A stretch of 64,000 nucleotides of DNA from Acridotheres tristis (GCA_037013685.1 CM072886.1:26171080-26235079); one strand, 5' to 3'; counted from the first letter of the stretch, positions 50,788 through 63,900 are shown. Notes: generated from the sequence alone by a model not told the origin. Numbers and translations: made by a program.

Positions 50788-53197
50788 CTGAAACGTCCAT
50801 GAAAATAACAATTTAACTCTAAAATGTGATGTGAAGCACTTTTTATCTGTTTACACCAGAGTGAAGAGTTCTGTTTCTCTTCTCTGTAAGGCATACCACA
50901 GACACTCAGCAGAACAATGCTTTTTAGATAATTGGGTAGAAGAACTCATTAAAGAAGGACTAGAGACGAAATTTTACAAGTTTCAATGTTTTGAGCCTCC
51001 TCAGGAGGCTTTGCCTTAAATCCCTGCTTATCACAATCACGCATACTCCAGGAAGGAGACAGTATCATTTCCTGAGCATCACTCTTGCAAGATTCATCTC
51101 ATTTTATAAATCTGGACTACATTGCTGGGTTACCATTTCTCAAATATGTTGTTTGTTTTCTTTTCAGGTATGTTCCAACAGGAATGGATTATCAAGCGAA
51201 ATCAGCTTATAAATACTTCTTTCCCCCTCCAACCCTTCCAAAATAAAATGGAAGAATAAAAAGACAACCTTGTGAGAAAACAAAAAGCATGGAAATAATC
51301 TCAAGTCCTATGAATACATTTTCACTCATAAACATCACAATATTCCTTTGCATTTAAAAGTTAATTTAAGACTACCTAAACTCATTTTGGAATGGAGAAA
51401 CTGATGGGCCTTTATGCACTGTGTCATCTGTCAGGTCAATGCCAGCAATCAAAAGCAGCCCCCTCTCTCCTTTCAGGATGACCCATTGAAAAAACCAGAC
51501 TAAATACAGTCAGAACAATCTAACAAAACTGAATGGATTCAAGAAATAGTTTCTCTTCTCACATCTTTTCACAGTCTCTTTTGTTTAATATCAGTATTCA
51601 GGGAAGTTAGTAATATACAGATATTTTTTATAAAATACTACATATAACTCTGTCATTTCTACCAGGACACAAACTAAACAGGAGAGTTTTCAAACATACA
51701 TGTGCAAGAACTGATTCTTTGAAGACATGCCACCTAATTCAATTATAGTAAGTATTTACTTTAAAAATACATTTCCATTTATCTTAAGTTGCTGTTTGTT
51801 TTCTCTTTTCCTAAATTGAAGAGTTCAGCCAAATTATTTGCAAAAGGTTTGGCAAGCCTGACACAAAAGGCTGATATAATTTCAAAAATAAAGAACTCCA
51901 ATATCTACAGCAACAAAGGATGCAAATGATCTGGAAATATGTAGAGAGACATGCTGCTAAAAGTGGGAGTGCCTGTACAATTTTCACATCATTCTCTCAG
52001 AAGTGTCAATGCAATTATAGAATAAAATGTAAGAATTTCCAGATAAGAAGAAAACATTGACAGTTGAGAAAAGATAGGAATCCTGCCCATGCATGCAGGA
52101 ATAAAGGCTTGCACAAAGTACATCCTAATGTATTTCTATTAGACAGATGTCCAAATCAGTCTCACAAACCTAAATTTTACCCCTGAAAATGTAGCAAATC
52201 TTTCAGGGATGGAACAGCAAAAGAAATAGCAGACTACTTGACAGTTGTAGTTAGAGGAGACTTAATCCGATAGATTTGCACAGTGAACTGCTTTTCCCTT
52301 CTTGAACTGATCATAGTTGGGTCAGAGTTCCACAAAACAGCTTTTAAGACTTGTATTATTGCTGCCCAGACAGAAGTGTAGCTAGCAGTATGCCAGAAAG
52401 ATCCAGCTAAGCAAACATAGTAATCACGGTTGCTCCTTCCAGTGGACATATGTGGCTGCCCTTTCTTACGACTGTTTTCAATCAAGAAATCAAGTCTGTA
52501 TTCCCAACTTTTATCAGATAATCACTTTGCAGCAATGACTAGGCCAGTTTTTCTCATTTACAGCCAGAAGCTCACAGACTTCTAACATGAGGTCCCTGTC
52601 ACTGTATTCTTGCTTTCCTATTTTGATGTCAGGTTACTACAATCTGTTCTGCATGGCAATAAGTTGTAAAACATGCTGGAATTGAAACCTGCACATATGT
52701 CATAAGTAAAACAGCGTCATGTACCAACAGTGAATGGTGCCATCTCTTTGTCAGATCATGCTTTATGCTCTAATGGTGAATTCTTAAGCTATTACTGAAC
52801 TGTAAATTTTTGAGTGCCTTGCATGCTACACACCTCAAAGGAGGCTTCTGTCCTCCTTTTGAGAAGGTGCCAAAATTGTGATTTGAACACACTGACTGTA
52901 TCCCTTTCAATCTGAGAGGAAATTTTGAAACTGGAATTGACCAGCAAAAACTCAAACTGATCTTGAGAGCCTAGTAAACAGGCTACATTTTTACTACCTT
53001 TGGTGGAACAGTGACGTCAAATCATCCATATTTTGTCAAATTTATAGTATTTTTAGTCCTAATTCAATGACTTTATTTTGATGCCCAGAGGCACTAGATA
53101 TACACTTCTTGGTACAAAATTTAGTGTGCTTGCATAACCTAGTGACTTAGGAACAGTAAATAAAACCATTAAAAGGCTCTGCTGAATTTTTACATAC
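50788..53197 (-). other. THSD7A: intron C-D (2,410 bp)
   Basis: AT-rich intron. An 83-residue minus-strand open frame at 52234-52485 shows no recognisable domain and sits in a slightly GC-richer patch. No repeat was recognised. Confidence 0.75.
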
Positions 53198-53353
53198 CCT
53201 TCTTGGCCTGAGGGTCTTCACAGCTTTCATAGGTGCAGGGTCCCCAGGCTGACCATGCCGAGGTCTCGCACTCCGTAGGACAGGGAACATGGCACAGCTG
53301 GGAGGTGCTGGGAAGAGGTCCTGTGCACAGTTTACGGTCTACTGGCCTTGAAG
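53198..53353 (-). CDS. THSD7A: THSD7A exon C: TSP1 module with WSAWGPC
   Basis: This 156-nt exon is symmetric (phase 1 to phase 1) and encodes 51 whole residues. The acceptor is ttttggcag and the donor GTATGT. The peptide starts with the Ala completed across the junction, then SRPVDRKLCTGPLP, and continues through CHVPCPTEC into the module core WSAWGPCTYESCEDPQAKKG. The CxxxCPxxC linker followed by WxxWxxC is the repeating pattern of this protein. The second Cys group has Ser before Cys (YESC) rather than a canonical TC. It matches human THSD7A with a few conservative changes. There is no sequon in this exon. Confidence 0.96.
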
Positions 53354-53932
53354 CTGCCAAAACAAAGTTAAAATATTTCTCATATGTCACTGGTCATGAT
53401 CCTCAGCTCTAACAGTACAGAACTAGCCTTCAGTCAGAAAGGCTGCTAGCTCATCCTTTTAATCTGATGACGTGATGGAAAAATGCCTGCCTTGAAAAAA
53501 ATTGAATGGAGGTCAGTTTACTCTTTGCATGAACAAAGTCAAATCCCATTGTGTGGAGATGGGAAGACTGTAGATATTGCAGTACCCCCTCAGACCCTGT
53601 CTTTTCCTTTGAGGGGTAAATTACACCCCTACGACAATTGTTCACTTTGCACTCTGCATAAATTTGTGTCGTGCTATCTCATCACTTCTTCTCTTAAGAA
53701 ACTGAACAAAAAGCTCCACAAACCCCTTTGCACTTGTATATGTAAGCTATATGATACTATAACTTCAAAGGCCTGGTTAATTAATATTTAAAAGATTATT
53801 TTTAAGCTTTAACCTGAAACACAGCTAAAATTATGGCAAAAACTTTTTTCTTTTACTCTAAAGACCATCGAGTGCACACTCAGCAGTAAGATTTGTGCAG
53901 CAGCAACTTTAGTTCAAGAAAGGCTTCGTTTC

Positions 53933-54000
53933 AGATATATATATGGTTTGTATTTGTTATATATATATGTCTAGAATTATGTATATATAATGTATATATG
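53933..54000. repeat. TA-rich simple repeat
   Basis: Three interrupted (TA)n blocks separated by short non-repeat segments, about 600 bp upstream of exon C on the gene strand. Confidence 0.75.
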
Positions 54001-57000
54001 TAGCTGTAAAAACTGCACAAGACAGTATTTTAAAATTTTTTATTAATATAATAAAACAGGACAATTCTATAATGTACCAGAGTAAGACACAGAACTCTAA
54101 TTGAAAATGTACCATTTCATTGAAAGCAAGATTTTTAATTCTCTTTCATAATACAGGACTTGACAAAATATTACAGTAAGCAGAGGAGAAGAGAAGTCTG
54201 CCACTTTATTTCACTTTGGTTGATTGAGGAAACATGAAATTCCATAACTAAAAAGACACTCTCATTCTATTTGTTTTTTTTTTTTCATGGGGGAGTTACA
54301 GCATTAATTTTTGTCACCACTCTTGATGGAAAGATTTTTTCAGATTAAATAAATACAGTATGTGACAAAATATCTTTCTGAAAGATGAGATCAATAACCA
54401 CTTATAGAATACAAAAGTAAACACCAGGCTGTTAAAGTACAGTCAAGCTTGTAAACATGTGTGTATGTATTTCCATTCAGATTTTCCAAGCAGGTGATCT
54501 TTAGAGTTTCAGAAAAAGCATCCAATTCTCACTTTTTTAAGGGGAAAATGGAATGAAAAATCCTCACCCTATTCTGGTTTTCAACGTTGCCTCTTTTGGC
54601 ACAGTTTTACAATGTGTTGCTCCACATAATCAAGGCAGGAAGGTGGCAGATAGTCATTTAATATTACTGCCTCTAGTTCACCAATCTCTTGAAACAAAGT
54701 AATATAAAGCCTAATACTCCAACATCTGCATAATGCTACGTTGAAATTAAATTTTATGACATATCATAGAACTTTACAGTGTTTGGCATGCATACCTAAC
54801 ATGCATAATAATCAACATGATATGCCTATTTGGTGTAGAAAGTGGATATAAGTAAACATAATTTGTGTGAATTATTGAATTGTATTGAATACAAATTGTT
54901 CAATTTTTATTGAATAGCTTCTAATAAAAAAAGAAACAGTAAGTAACTGCTATCCATACATTTCTAACCTTGATTTAACTGGGGAATTGCCCAAGTGAGA
55001 CAGTTGAAATTAAGGGCCAATCATACCCCTGAGACACAGTCTTGCTTCAGGGAATAGAGAAAGTGCTCTGAGGAATTCCATACTTCATCATGATAAAGAA
55101 CTTATCACACTAGTTCAGGGAATTTTACTCAGAAAAATAAAAAATAACTTTAATCAGGAAGCTTTTATCAGTAGCAGATTTTTCATATCACAGGTATTAA
55201 TAAATCTTTAAATATGCCAAAATGCTTTTCAAATTCTGCTTTTAGACCCTAAGTGATGTACAAATGCTATCTCTTATATTTTGCTTTTACAACAAAAGAA
55301 CTCAACCACAGGACAGAAAAATTCTATTTCAGGTTATTAAAAAACGTTTTCATCATTGAGCACTTAGGATGAATTTCATGCAAGATTACTCAGAATTCTT
55401 TTTTTGAGATGACAGTAAAATAAGAAAACAGCTTTTCCTGGGCATCTTATGTTCATCTTGTTCCCATGAATTTAAATTAATTTCTTTCAGCATCACAAAA
55501 GTATGATTGAGCATAGGCTTTGATGCTTATTGTTTAGCAAAGACACTCTGAGATGATATTGGAAGAATATATTTACAGTTTAAAACCTTGTTTTATCTCT
55601 GTCCTTCCATACTGTCTTGTGTCAGCAATACTGTTCTTTATTCCTTGGAAGTAATGTTAAATGCCAATTAGACTGTGTGTAACACTACAAGATCTATGTG
55701 AAATTTGACCAAATTTTGGACCAAAACCAGAAAGAAAAGTTAATTCATTTTCATAATCTTTCTCCTTCAACCTAACTAATAAATTAGATTCAGTTTTCAA
55801 GGAATTTAAGGTTTGAGGGTAGCAACCTAAAAGCTAAAGTAAGATTTAATTATCCATTCCTCAAATCACCTTCTATATTAGGAAATTTTAGTTGAATATA
55901 ATTTATATTCTTTGAAAACGCCTCCTTGAATTACTGCATTTTAAAAACAGCTGAAAAGAAAAAGAGTAGTTCTGCTTTTATGCATTTGCTACATTTATCA
56001 AGATATCAAACTCTCCGTCTTTCTCTAAAGACCCTGAAGAGACTAGTGCCCAGTAATGACCAGGCTGGCAAAGAGATCGAATTTATATGTGACTGCATCC
56101 GTGTAAGCAGACACAGCTTCATATTTCTCTTTCTGGTCATTTGTCACACTGGTTTCACAGTATACAACACAAAGACATTTCTCCAAGTACTCTCACTCAA
56201 AAACCCCAAGAAAAACCCAAACCCAAAACACATTATGACCAACAATTAAATAACATATTTTCTTCTCATTTTCTATAATGCTGAATCCTCTCATCAAAAA
56301 ACATTCAATAATTCAGAACATTATGCTCTGAGAAATGCCACAATTCCATGCATGTAAGCAGTTCCTCTGTGTTTAATAGGGCAATGAATGTGTATTTGCA
56401 AATGTAGAATAAATTTATGCCTGCAAAGGAACTTTCCTCCTCTTTATTCTACATTGAGGGTTTTAAAGGTACTCAGAATAAGATGAAACAGTCCACATCA
56501 TATAGTAAGAGAAACTTCATGACTAAACCAGTCAAGCAGGTGAATAGAGATGAAACGATTTAAGTCAGTGGCAAGTAAATGGCAGAATGACTGTGGCCTC
56601 CAGAAAACTTGATTGCCACTGCTTAACTACTACAACCAATGCTCCTTCTTCTCCCTACTAACCTGAATGGCATGAGGGAGTCTGGTTCAGCTAAGTATTA
56701 GAAGTTCAAATTCTTACCAGAGGCCTAGCTTGGCTTTTTAAATCTACAGAAGGGACTGAAAACAGCAGCTATGATGAAAGCTGCAAAACCAGGGCTCGGA
56801 AGTGAGAGGAAAAGCAGTCACTAGTTAAAACGGTTCGGGAGTGGAGCAGGCAACTGTTCCAGCATGCCAGCTGGCTCACGAACTTCATTAGTTTGAATTT
56901 TGGCCTGTCACTCTCAAACTGACCTGAAATTTCCTGAGAATGCTCAAATCCATATAAGCACTTAACTACACATAAACATGTTAATCGCACACATAGCAAA

Positions 57001-57078
57001 CAAGGTCCCCTAAAAGGGACGTTGCCTCCTTTGCATGCTGTTAATGAAAAGGTCAGGTTGGAGGCCTGAATTTACCTA

Positions 57079-57161
57079 CCTGTTATTTCAAAAGTGATTG
57101 ATAGCAGAGGTGCAGCACTAGCCTTCGACTTGCTCTGTGACTGACTTTCTGAAATAACAGG
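57079..57161. repeat. 83-nt foldback with perfect 12-bp arms
   Basis: The arms cctgttatttca (57079-57090) and tgaaataacagg (57150-57161) are exact reverse complements. Inside them, aaagt (57091-57095) pairs with acttt across a one-base bulge, and partial pairing continues toward the loop. The total length is like that of a microRNA precursor or a small inverted-repeat transposon remnant. Expression cannot be judged from sequence. Confidence 0.6.
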
Positions 57162-58897
57162 GAGTATATGAGAATGCAGGTCTTTAGAGCAGCCTTACCA
57201 AGACAGCATTTGCTACAACCAACAGTAAACTACACTGAGATGAAGGCGTTTCCCCACAGCATAATCTGGTGGGTGTGTGCCCTGGCTTTTTCCCATCCTC
57301 AAATTACTCATCCTTTCCTATTCTATGATGAGAGAGAAGGAGGATGAGCAGAGAAGCACCTCTTCTGAAAATTTGCTCCATAATGTGGAAACAGCCCAGA
57401 GCTCCTTTGTAAACTAAGAACCACTTCACTCCCAGTTTGAGCTCTTGAAAAACTGTTCTCATGTTTATGCATCCAAAGACTAGTTACATTTTAATCAGCT
57501 TTCAGGAGCCTGCAGAGATTACCTCCTGATGGGCTCCATGTATTCCTGTCACAGTCTGATAAGGGTAAATTTCACACACGCCTAATCTGGCGAGACTTCA
57601 CAGCCTACCAAAATCCTAATCATCATTCTGAACTGTAAACTGCCACTGGTTTTATTGTTACCTCTCCTTAGCTGGGAGGTTTTTGTAGTTCACACTACGG
57701 CAGAGGTATCTAAACTTTGTTCAGCAGAGGCGATTTACTAAAAGCCCTTGGGCAGAGCTGATTTGCATAAGACAAAGGGGCTTGAAAGCTTCTTCTTTAA
57801 TAAATACAGATGTGGGGCTGCAGAGCTCACAAGTCACACCCTACTGATCTGAGAAGTCACGCTGAAATGGATGTTGGCATTAACATTCCCCACTAACTCT
57901 ACCTCCACGGCAAGTTTGAGAGTACCTTTAAACCACAGCAGGAACCTCACTAGTCTGATGTTTGGCCAGCCCTGGACAAAATGTGGTATTACATAGGATT
58001 TGCATATTGATGTTGTTTTTCCTGAAGTATGTGACTGTATTTATTTATTAATTTATTAAAAATAACGTGTGTTTTTATGAAACAGGTAGAGGATAAAATT
58101 TAATTCAAAAGCTAAATGTATTTAGTTTAATTCACAGATTACTGAAACAATAGTGCTACATTACTATACAGTAGTAGATGTAATGTAAACTACTCAAGTG
58201 TTATTCTAAAGCATGTAGATTACCAGATGAATTAAAGATTTTGTGTTCTAAGTTATTCTCTCTTAAGAAGTTGTACAGGCTCCAACAGTGACAAGGAATA
58301 ATCTCTTCTCTCTTTCAGTTAGGTAAATAAACCCATGAAATTATATTGGCATGAAGTCCTGAAAGCTACTTAAAAACTTGACCAAATAAAGGGGAAAAAA
58401 ATCCCTGAGAATGAAATCTAATCATATTTTTACATTTTTCTATATTGAGCTTACATGCCAGAATTGACATATTCCATCTGCACATCAAACAGTACAAGTT
58501 CATCATCCAGATGAAGGACACACAAGAAATTTACAGTAGATGAAAAAAAGAAAAACAATCTAGGACTTTTGACCCACCTTTTCATGTTCTTTCTTATGGA
58601 AAGGTATGCATATATGATAAATGCATATGCATATATGGAAAGGTATCCTGAATAGTATTTTTCAGTAGACACTAAGAAATAGTAATTTGTAGGAATTTAT
58701 ATCTGGAATCTACATTTGCAGCATAGAGCATGAAATCTCTGCTACAGCAATTAGGCATTTTCATCTGAATTTAAAAATAGCAGTAACTCACAAGGTAAGA
58801 AGGCACTCATGATAGAACACAAAGGCTGTGAAAGTACTCTGGAATGCTGACATGCTCTGATTTCACACTAATTTAATTGCAATTGAATCAAATTTAC

Positions 58898-59079
58898 CTT
58901 CTTTATCCTTGAGGGTATTTAGGTAGGAGAGGAGATTTTCATTAGCTTGCACACAGTACACCTCCCTGGTTTGAATGCCACCTCCACACAGCGCTGTCTG
59001 ATTTCCTCGCCTCTTGTCCTGCTGGCTCAGGAGAGGATCCACACGGCATTCTGTCCACTCTGTGGTCCGCCAGCCATAC
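58898..59079 (-). CDS. THSD7A: THSD7A exon B: TSP1-like module start (YGWRTTEWTEC)
   Basis: This 182-nt exon completes the Thr codon begun in exon A and then encodes 60 residues, ending with one base (phase 2 to phase 1). The peptide begins YGWRTTEWTECRVDPL and contains GNQTALCGGGIQTREVYCV, the Cys-Gly-Gly-Gly strand typical of TSP1-like modules. NQT is an N-glycosylation sequon. The match to human THSD7A over WRTTEWTEC through VQANENLL is nearly exact. The C-terminal end, LNTLKDKE, is more variable and probably a linker. The donor is GTAAAT. The exon opens with GTATGG directly after the acceptor AG. Confidence 0.96.
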
Positions 59080-60652
59080 CTGGATCAAATTTGATTGATT
59101 GGGTCTTTAGAAATCAGGAAGCCATTTTACACAGTATTAAATTATACAAGCTGTAACACCTCAGTAACCTCGTTAATTTCATAAAGGGTCTGAGCACAAT
59201 TTCTTGCACACAAAGGTGCATTAAATCTTGCATTTTATGTGTATAGAAACTTTTTTTGTATTATTTATTTTTAAAATAATTTTTCTTTAGGAGGATATTT
59301 TCTGTTCAATTCCTGAAACATACTACACATATAAATATTTTAGTCGAGGGAAGAAAAACCTGATATACAGAGACATATAGTCCATATTCAGATAAGTTAA
59401 CTTTCAAGATTGTGACTCTCAGCATTTGTTTAGAGCTTGACAATTTACATAAACAAAATCCAAAATACGAAAGAGATGCGAATGCTGAGAAACATAAGAG
59501 CCATAAAATGAGGGGAAAACCTCACATCCCCCCCTTCCCCCTCCATCAAATAACTCAAAAGCCTATTATCTTTGGTAGGAGACACAAGTTTCTTCTGGAT
59601 ATCAAGGTGAAACTATAATTTTATTTTTTATTATGACTACAGAAAAACTTTCCAGTAAGTCATTTTCTTCACAGTTAAAAGGAAGATCGTTCTGCAGTAC
59701 TGAAGCATCCCTGCTGGGTACTGATGAATGATGAGAAGCTGGAAGCTTCCTAATCAGTGAATACACAGCAAAGAAGATCTTTGACTCACAGTTAAAACCC
59801 CAGTCGGGATTATGAACTGCAAGAAATGCCACAGAATTCCCTACCTAACAAGTACTTTCAAGCTAAATAAAGCAAAGTGCTTCCTAATGCAGCTAAAGAT
59901 ATGGAGATAAAGAAAGATGACATTTCAACTCTTAAATGAAAAATATATACCACAGTCAAAGATGCGTAACATCAAGTGACATTTCTCCAGACACTATTCT
60001 TAGTTTGATAAAGAAAAAACAGAGTTGGGAACTTTAATATTAATTTTGATTAGATAAGGATTACAGCAACCTCTTGAATTGTGAAGTGCTCGCTTTCCTT
60101 TCTCCTAAACTTTATATGCTGCAACTGTTAGCCTCTCCCACTTGCCATCTGTGGCCCAGTAATGCCTTTGTTGTGCTGGATACAAGTTTCACTAAGATAG
60201 TCTGTTAGCTAACCACATGTTTATCACCCCTTTCCTGTGTTCAAAGCTCAGTCTGCAAACAGACAAGAAATTCAGAAAACAGTGATTCTGGTAGAAATGT
60301 TAGGTAGGAAAAAGATTGCTGAAAAAATCAATAAAATTAATTTATTTTCATCTCGCCCGAATCTGCGTATGTGCAAATATCGCCTTATAAAAACTGAAAT
60401 GAATGAAAATATAACTTCAATATATTATTATTATTCCTGTATTTAGATAAGGAACTGGTTACACTACAATGGGAGCTATTTGCAGACTTTGGGCTTTCAA
60501 GAACACTGAATAAACACGGATAAAGAAAAAAAGGTAAAGTCCTACCTATTATTTCTTTAGTAATAGTTTGGTTGATATTCCATCAACAGCCCTGTACGCT
60601 GAATTGAAATTGTTCACTTTAGTAATGGGGAACTGAAATGAACCAAACTTAC
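59080..60652 (-). other. THSD7A: intron A-B (1,573 bp)
   Basis: AT-rich intron with a consensus GTAAGT donor. The acceptor end has a weak pyrimidine tract and reads gatccag. No repeat family, RNA or second gene was recognised. A short run of ATT triplets lies near 60427. Confidence 0.8.
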
Positions 60653-60901
60653 GTAATGCAGGGTGCTACGCCATCTCCTTGGGAAACACACTGCTCTGCT
60701 TCTTCTAATTGTGGGCATTCACTTTCACTGCCAACAGGGAGCTGCTTAATGGTCCGTGATCTTGTACGATTCCCTTTAGGGGTTGTCATGTCAAAGCAGG
60801 TTTTGGAGCAGGGGGTCCATTCTGACCACTCTGACACCTGGCACTCCTTCGTGATCACACAGGACTGAAATGTGATGGGCAGCTTTTCCTGATTGCAGAA
60901 G
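60653..60901 (-). CDS. THSD7A: THSD7A exon A: TSP1 module with WSEWTPCSKTC
   Basis: This 249-nt exon encodes 82 whole residues plus split codons at both ends (phase 2 to phase 2). The acceptor reads ttattacag and the donor GTAAGT. The peptide starts FCNQEKLPITFQSC and carries the tryptophan ladder WSEWTPC at about residues 25-31, followed by CSKTC, a hallmark of a TSP type-1 repeat. The first Trp is a likely C-mannosylation site. A sequon, NRT, lies at about residues 44-46 in the strand where human THSD7A has a TRVRTRT-like sequence. Cysteines at 2, 14, 20, 31, 35, 62, 71 and 81 fit TSP1 disulfide pairing. The module is extracellular. Because the exon is symmetric, skipping it would keep the frame. 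Confidence 0.96.
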
Positions 60902-63900
60902 CTGTAATAAGAGAGTGTTACAGTTTTTAGCACACACATCCACAGACAGTCAAAAACACTGTCAATGGTTAAATAAAAGTCAGTAAATATTTTTAAAGCT
61001 GTTAAGTTTTACTGCATGTAGATTATTCACCGGTATAAAATTCAGAGATACTCTTGACTTACAGACTCCACATTTATTTGATCCCAAAAAGCTGGCCAAA
61101 AGGGCTTTTGGCAAAACAGACAAATAAAATTTTCTATAGTAAAAAATTACCAGTATTGCCATATCTGTGAATGAAATTAAAATCTAAGTCTTCTTACACG
61201 TATAGAAGCACAACAGAGGAAATGCATACATTTTTCATTTCTTCTCTCTTATTTTTAGGTATACTCTCTTTTTCTCTTGGAATTATGTTCCAAGAAAGGG
61301 AGGATCAAAAATCAAGATGACTAAAAGCGTTTTCGCAGAGAACAAAATACTCAGTGTCATCTTCTCATAATTTCCAGACCACAAATGGTTTAAAAACACA
61401 GTGGCAAACATATTGAATGCCTGGTCACTAAAAACTTACTTTGTTAATAGATGGTATATTGCCACAGTGATGCCTCATGGTCCAAACAGGGAATGATCTC
61501 TAACCTAAAGTGAAATCTTCCCTGCTACCCTTAGTATTTATTTCCTATTATTTATGAAGGCCATAATTTAATTTCCATTTTCTATCTGATTGCTTCATTC
61601 ACGTATTACATAGGTGTCAGCAAGATTTTCCCCCTAGAAATCATTCTTCAGTTTAAATTTTATATTCTAACTTAAAACTAACATTTCTATTATAAAGTTT
61701 GATTCACAATAGAAAAATGAGAAATAGAGATGGTAAACTACAGTTAAATTAAACATAACTTTAACTCCTTAATTACAATTACAACACAGATTTCTTTTTT
61801 ATCATGTCTGGGTTGGAATAAAAATCTGGCTTCTGAGCCAGTTAAATAGACAGGAAAAATATTTACTGATCATGCAAGTAGCACAATTAAATTCTCTGTT
61901 CAATACCAGGCCTATAAACTATACAACAAAGGCTTGTTTTTTCCCTTTAAAAGAATACGAAATAATACAGAAAAATTAATATTTACAAGTATTTCACTGC
62001 TATACAAAATTTGGCCCTACCCATGTATCCAACATAATTTTGAACCTCTATTTACAAAGTTTGTAATAGAACTAGGGGTACTTGATGAATCTGGGAGATT
62101 TAAAAACACAATAAATGAAAGGATTATATGCACAAGAAACGGACCAGTTCTACATCTTGCTAGAAGATCCTGGTTGTGGAGACAGTGTAAGCATGTCCAG
62201 AAAGAGGCTGATGAATCTGTGAGCCATCATGCCTAATACATTAATTTTGGATATTGGAGAAACACAAAGTGAATGAACTGCAAAAGACAGTCAGGTGTCA
62301 TATTTTTGGTCTTTAAATTGCATCTCCCTCTACCACTGGAGACAATAAGGTGGAGACATTCCTGGGCTTGACAGACCATAGGAGATTACTCAGTAGGAGT
62401 TTTTTAATCTTTTTATTGTGTCAAAGGTAGGGGTGATGGGGAAACCCTAATACATGATAGTCAACTTTTATTCTGCTTTAGGACAGACACTACATCCTGT
62501 TTGTGGAGAAAGACACTCAGAGATTTTGAGAAAATTGTTCTTTAATAATGGGCTTTTCCACCTACATGTAACCCCATCTGGCATAGGACTATGGTACTAT
62601 CAAAATCAATATATAATTTTCTGTACCTTTGACAAAACATATAGACCCATTGATCCCCCAAAGACACATTTTAATGACTAGAGAAAAGACACATTCCATT
62701 TGGTTTCTAACATGGGCAGTATTTGCAAATTGTTTTGTAGAACAGCTGAAGTATCCTCCCCTCCCAAGTTCCCATCCAATGTGACACCTCTGAGGGCAGA
62801 GCAAGCCAACCTCTCCACACACACTGTGGCTGGGGCTAAGTTTAATTATAGATGCATATTGCCAGGGAACATGCACAAAATTGGCACCACAAAGTAGCTT
62901 TGGTGAGGAGGGAAGAAGTTAACTAATGATGTGTAACAGTCCATGGGCTTTGCATCTGTTTCAAAACTTATTTGGGAGAAGTGTTACATGAGAAAGTCTG
63001 ATGTTTGTTACCAATTATTTCCCTATGCGGGCATGAAGAAGACTCAAACAGAATTGTTCCATGTTACTAACTCCATTGTTTATTTATAATCCTTAACAAA
63101 AATAAAACAATAGAGTTAAAGGATGCCTCACTTCAAGTATGTACTTGTAAAATAATTTAAAATTAAATATAAAACAAGAATGTTATTAAGTTCCTGTAAC
63201 CAGAACATAAATATTACTAGGGAGACAAGCAAGAGGTAAAGTGAGTTATCTATTTTTTTCCTTATTAAAATCACGCACCACTTGCAGTACTACATAAACA
63301 CCAACAAGAAACTAATACTGTAAGTCACCACTGCACAACCTCTTTTCTGTTATGCATACTTTCATATTATTTTGTAAGAGGGAAGACATAATTACAATTA
63401 GAAAAAGAAGAGTCACACAAGCAAATTAGCTGCTGTTTGTTCTTTAACACTTGGTTTTCTTTGAGCAAGTTAGAGAAACAGTAAGAGCTAACTGGAAGTG
63501 GCCACTATCAAGAGTTTTCCTTCATATTTCAGGCAGTAGAAGAGTATGTGTTGTACTCTAACCAAGTAAGGAAGGGAAAAATCACATACTTCAAACTTTA
63601 TTTTACCAGAAGAAAAAAGCAGACTGATTCTAAATCAAAACCTGGGGATGTGTCTGTTAAACAAAATAGTTTATTCTGTGATTGGTACCTAGTGCTACAG
63701 ATTTGATCTCCACAAATGACTGAAAGCAAAGATTACTTTCATGTAAAGCTCTCTGCACTTTTTGATGGATTTATGTGTCTTGTTTAGTCATGCAGACTTG
63801 GGGTGAATCTTCTCAAGGGATAATAGGCAAATGGGCAAGTAACACAACAGAAAATAAAACCAGAAATTAACATTCATTTCATGGTATCACCCAACTCACT

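Larger units (their letters stand above)
53354..58897 (-). other. THSD7A: intron B-C (5,544 bp)
   Basis: Mostly AT-rich. A block at about 56760-57960 is visibly richer in GC than its surroundings and contains a foldback at 57079-57161. A TA-rich stretch lies at 53933-54000. A 12-base direct repeat, atggaaaggtat, occurs at 58596-58607 and 58635-58646 with gcatat-rich sequence between the copies. No transposon family was recognised. Confidence 0.75.
1635..60901 (-). other. THSD7A: THSD7A gene, internal part (11 coding exons, both ends outside the window)
   Basis: THSD7A is a large type I membrane glycoprotein. Its ectodomain is a chain of thrombospondin type-1 repeats alternating with TSP1-like modules. 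It is known from endothelial cells and kidney podocytes, is linked to cell adhesion and migration, and is a human autoantigen in membranous nephropathy. Eleven minus-strand exons were found by translation. Joined at their GT/AG sites they give a single 2,030-nt open frame with no phase conflict, matching human THSD7A from about residue 340 to about 1015 in the same order. The signal peptide, first modules, C-terminal modules, transmembrane helix and tail are not in the window. The closest alternative is the paralogue THSD7B, but runs such as CPCDKY, GNWSDCILPEGK and KECGQGYRYQAMACYDQN agree with THSD7A as I recall it. Confidence 0.95.
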
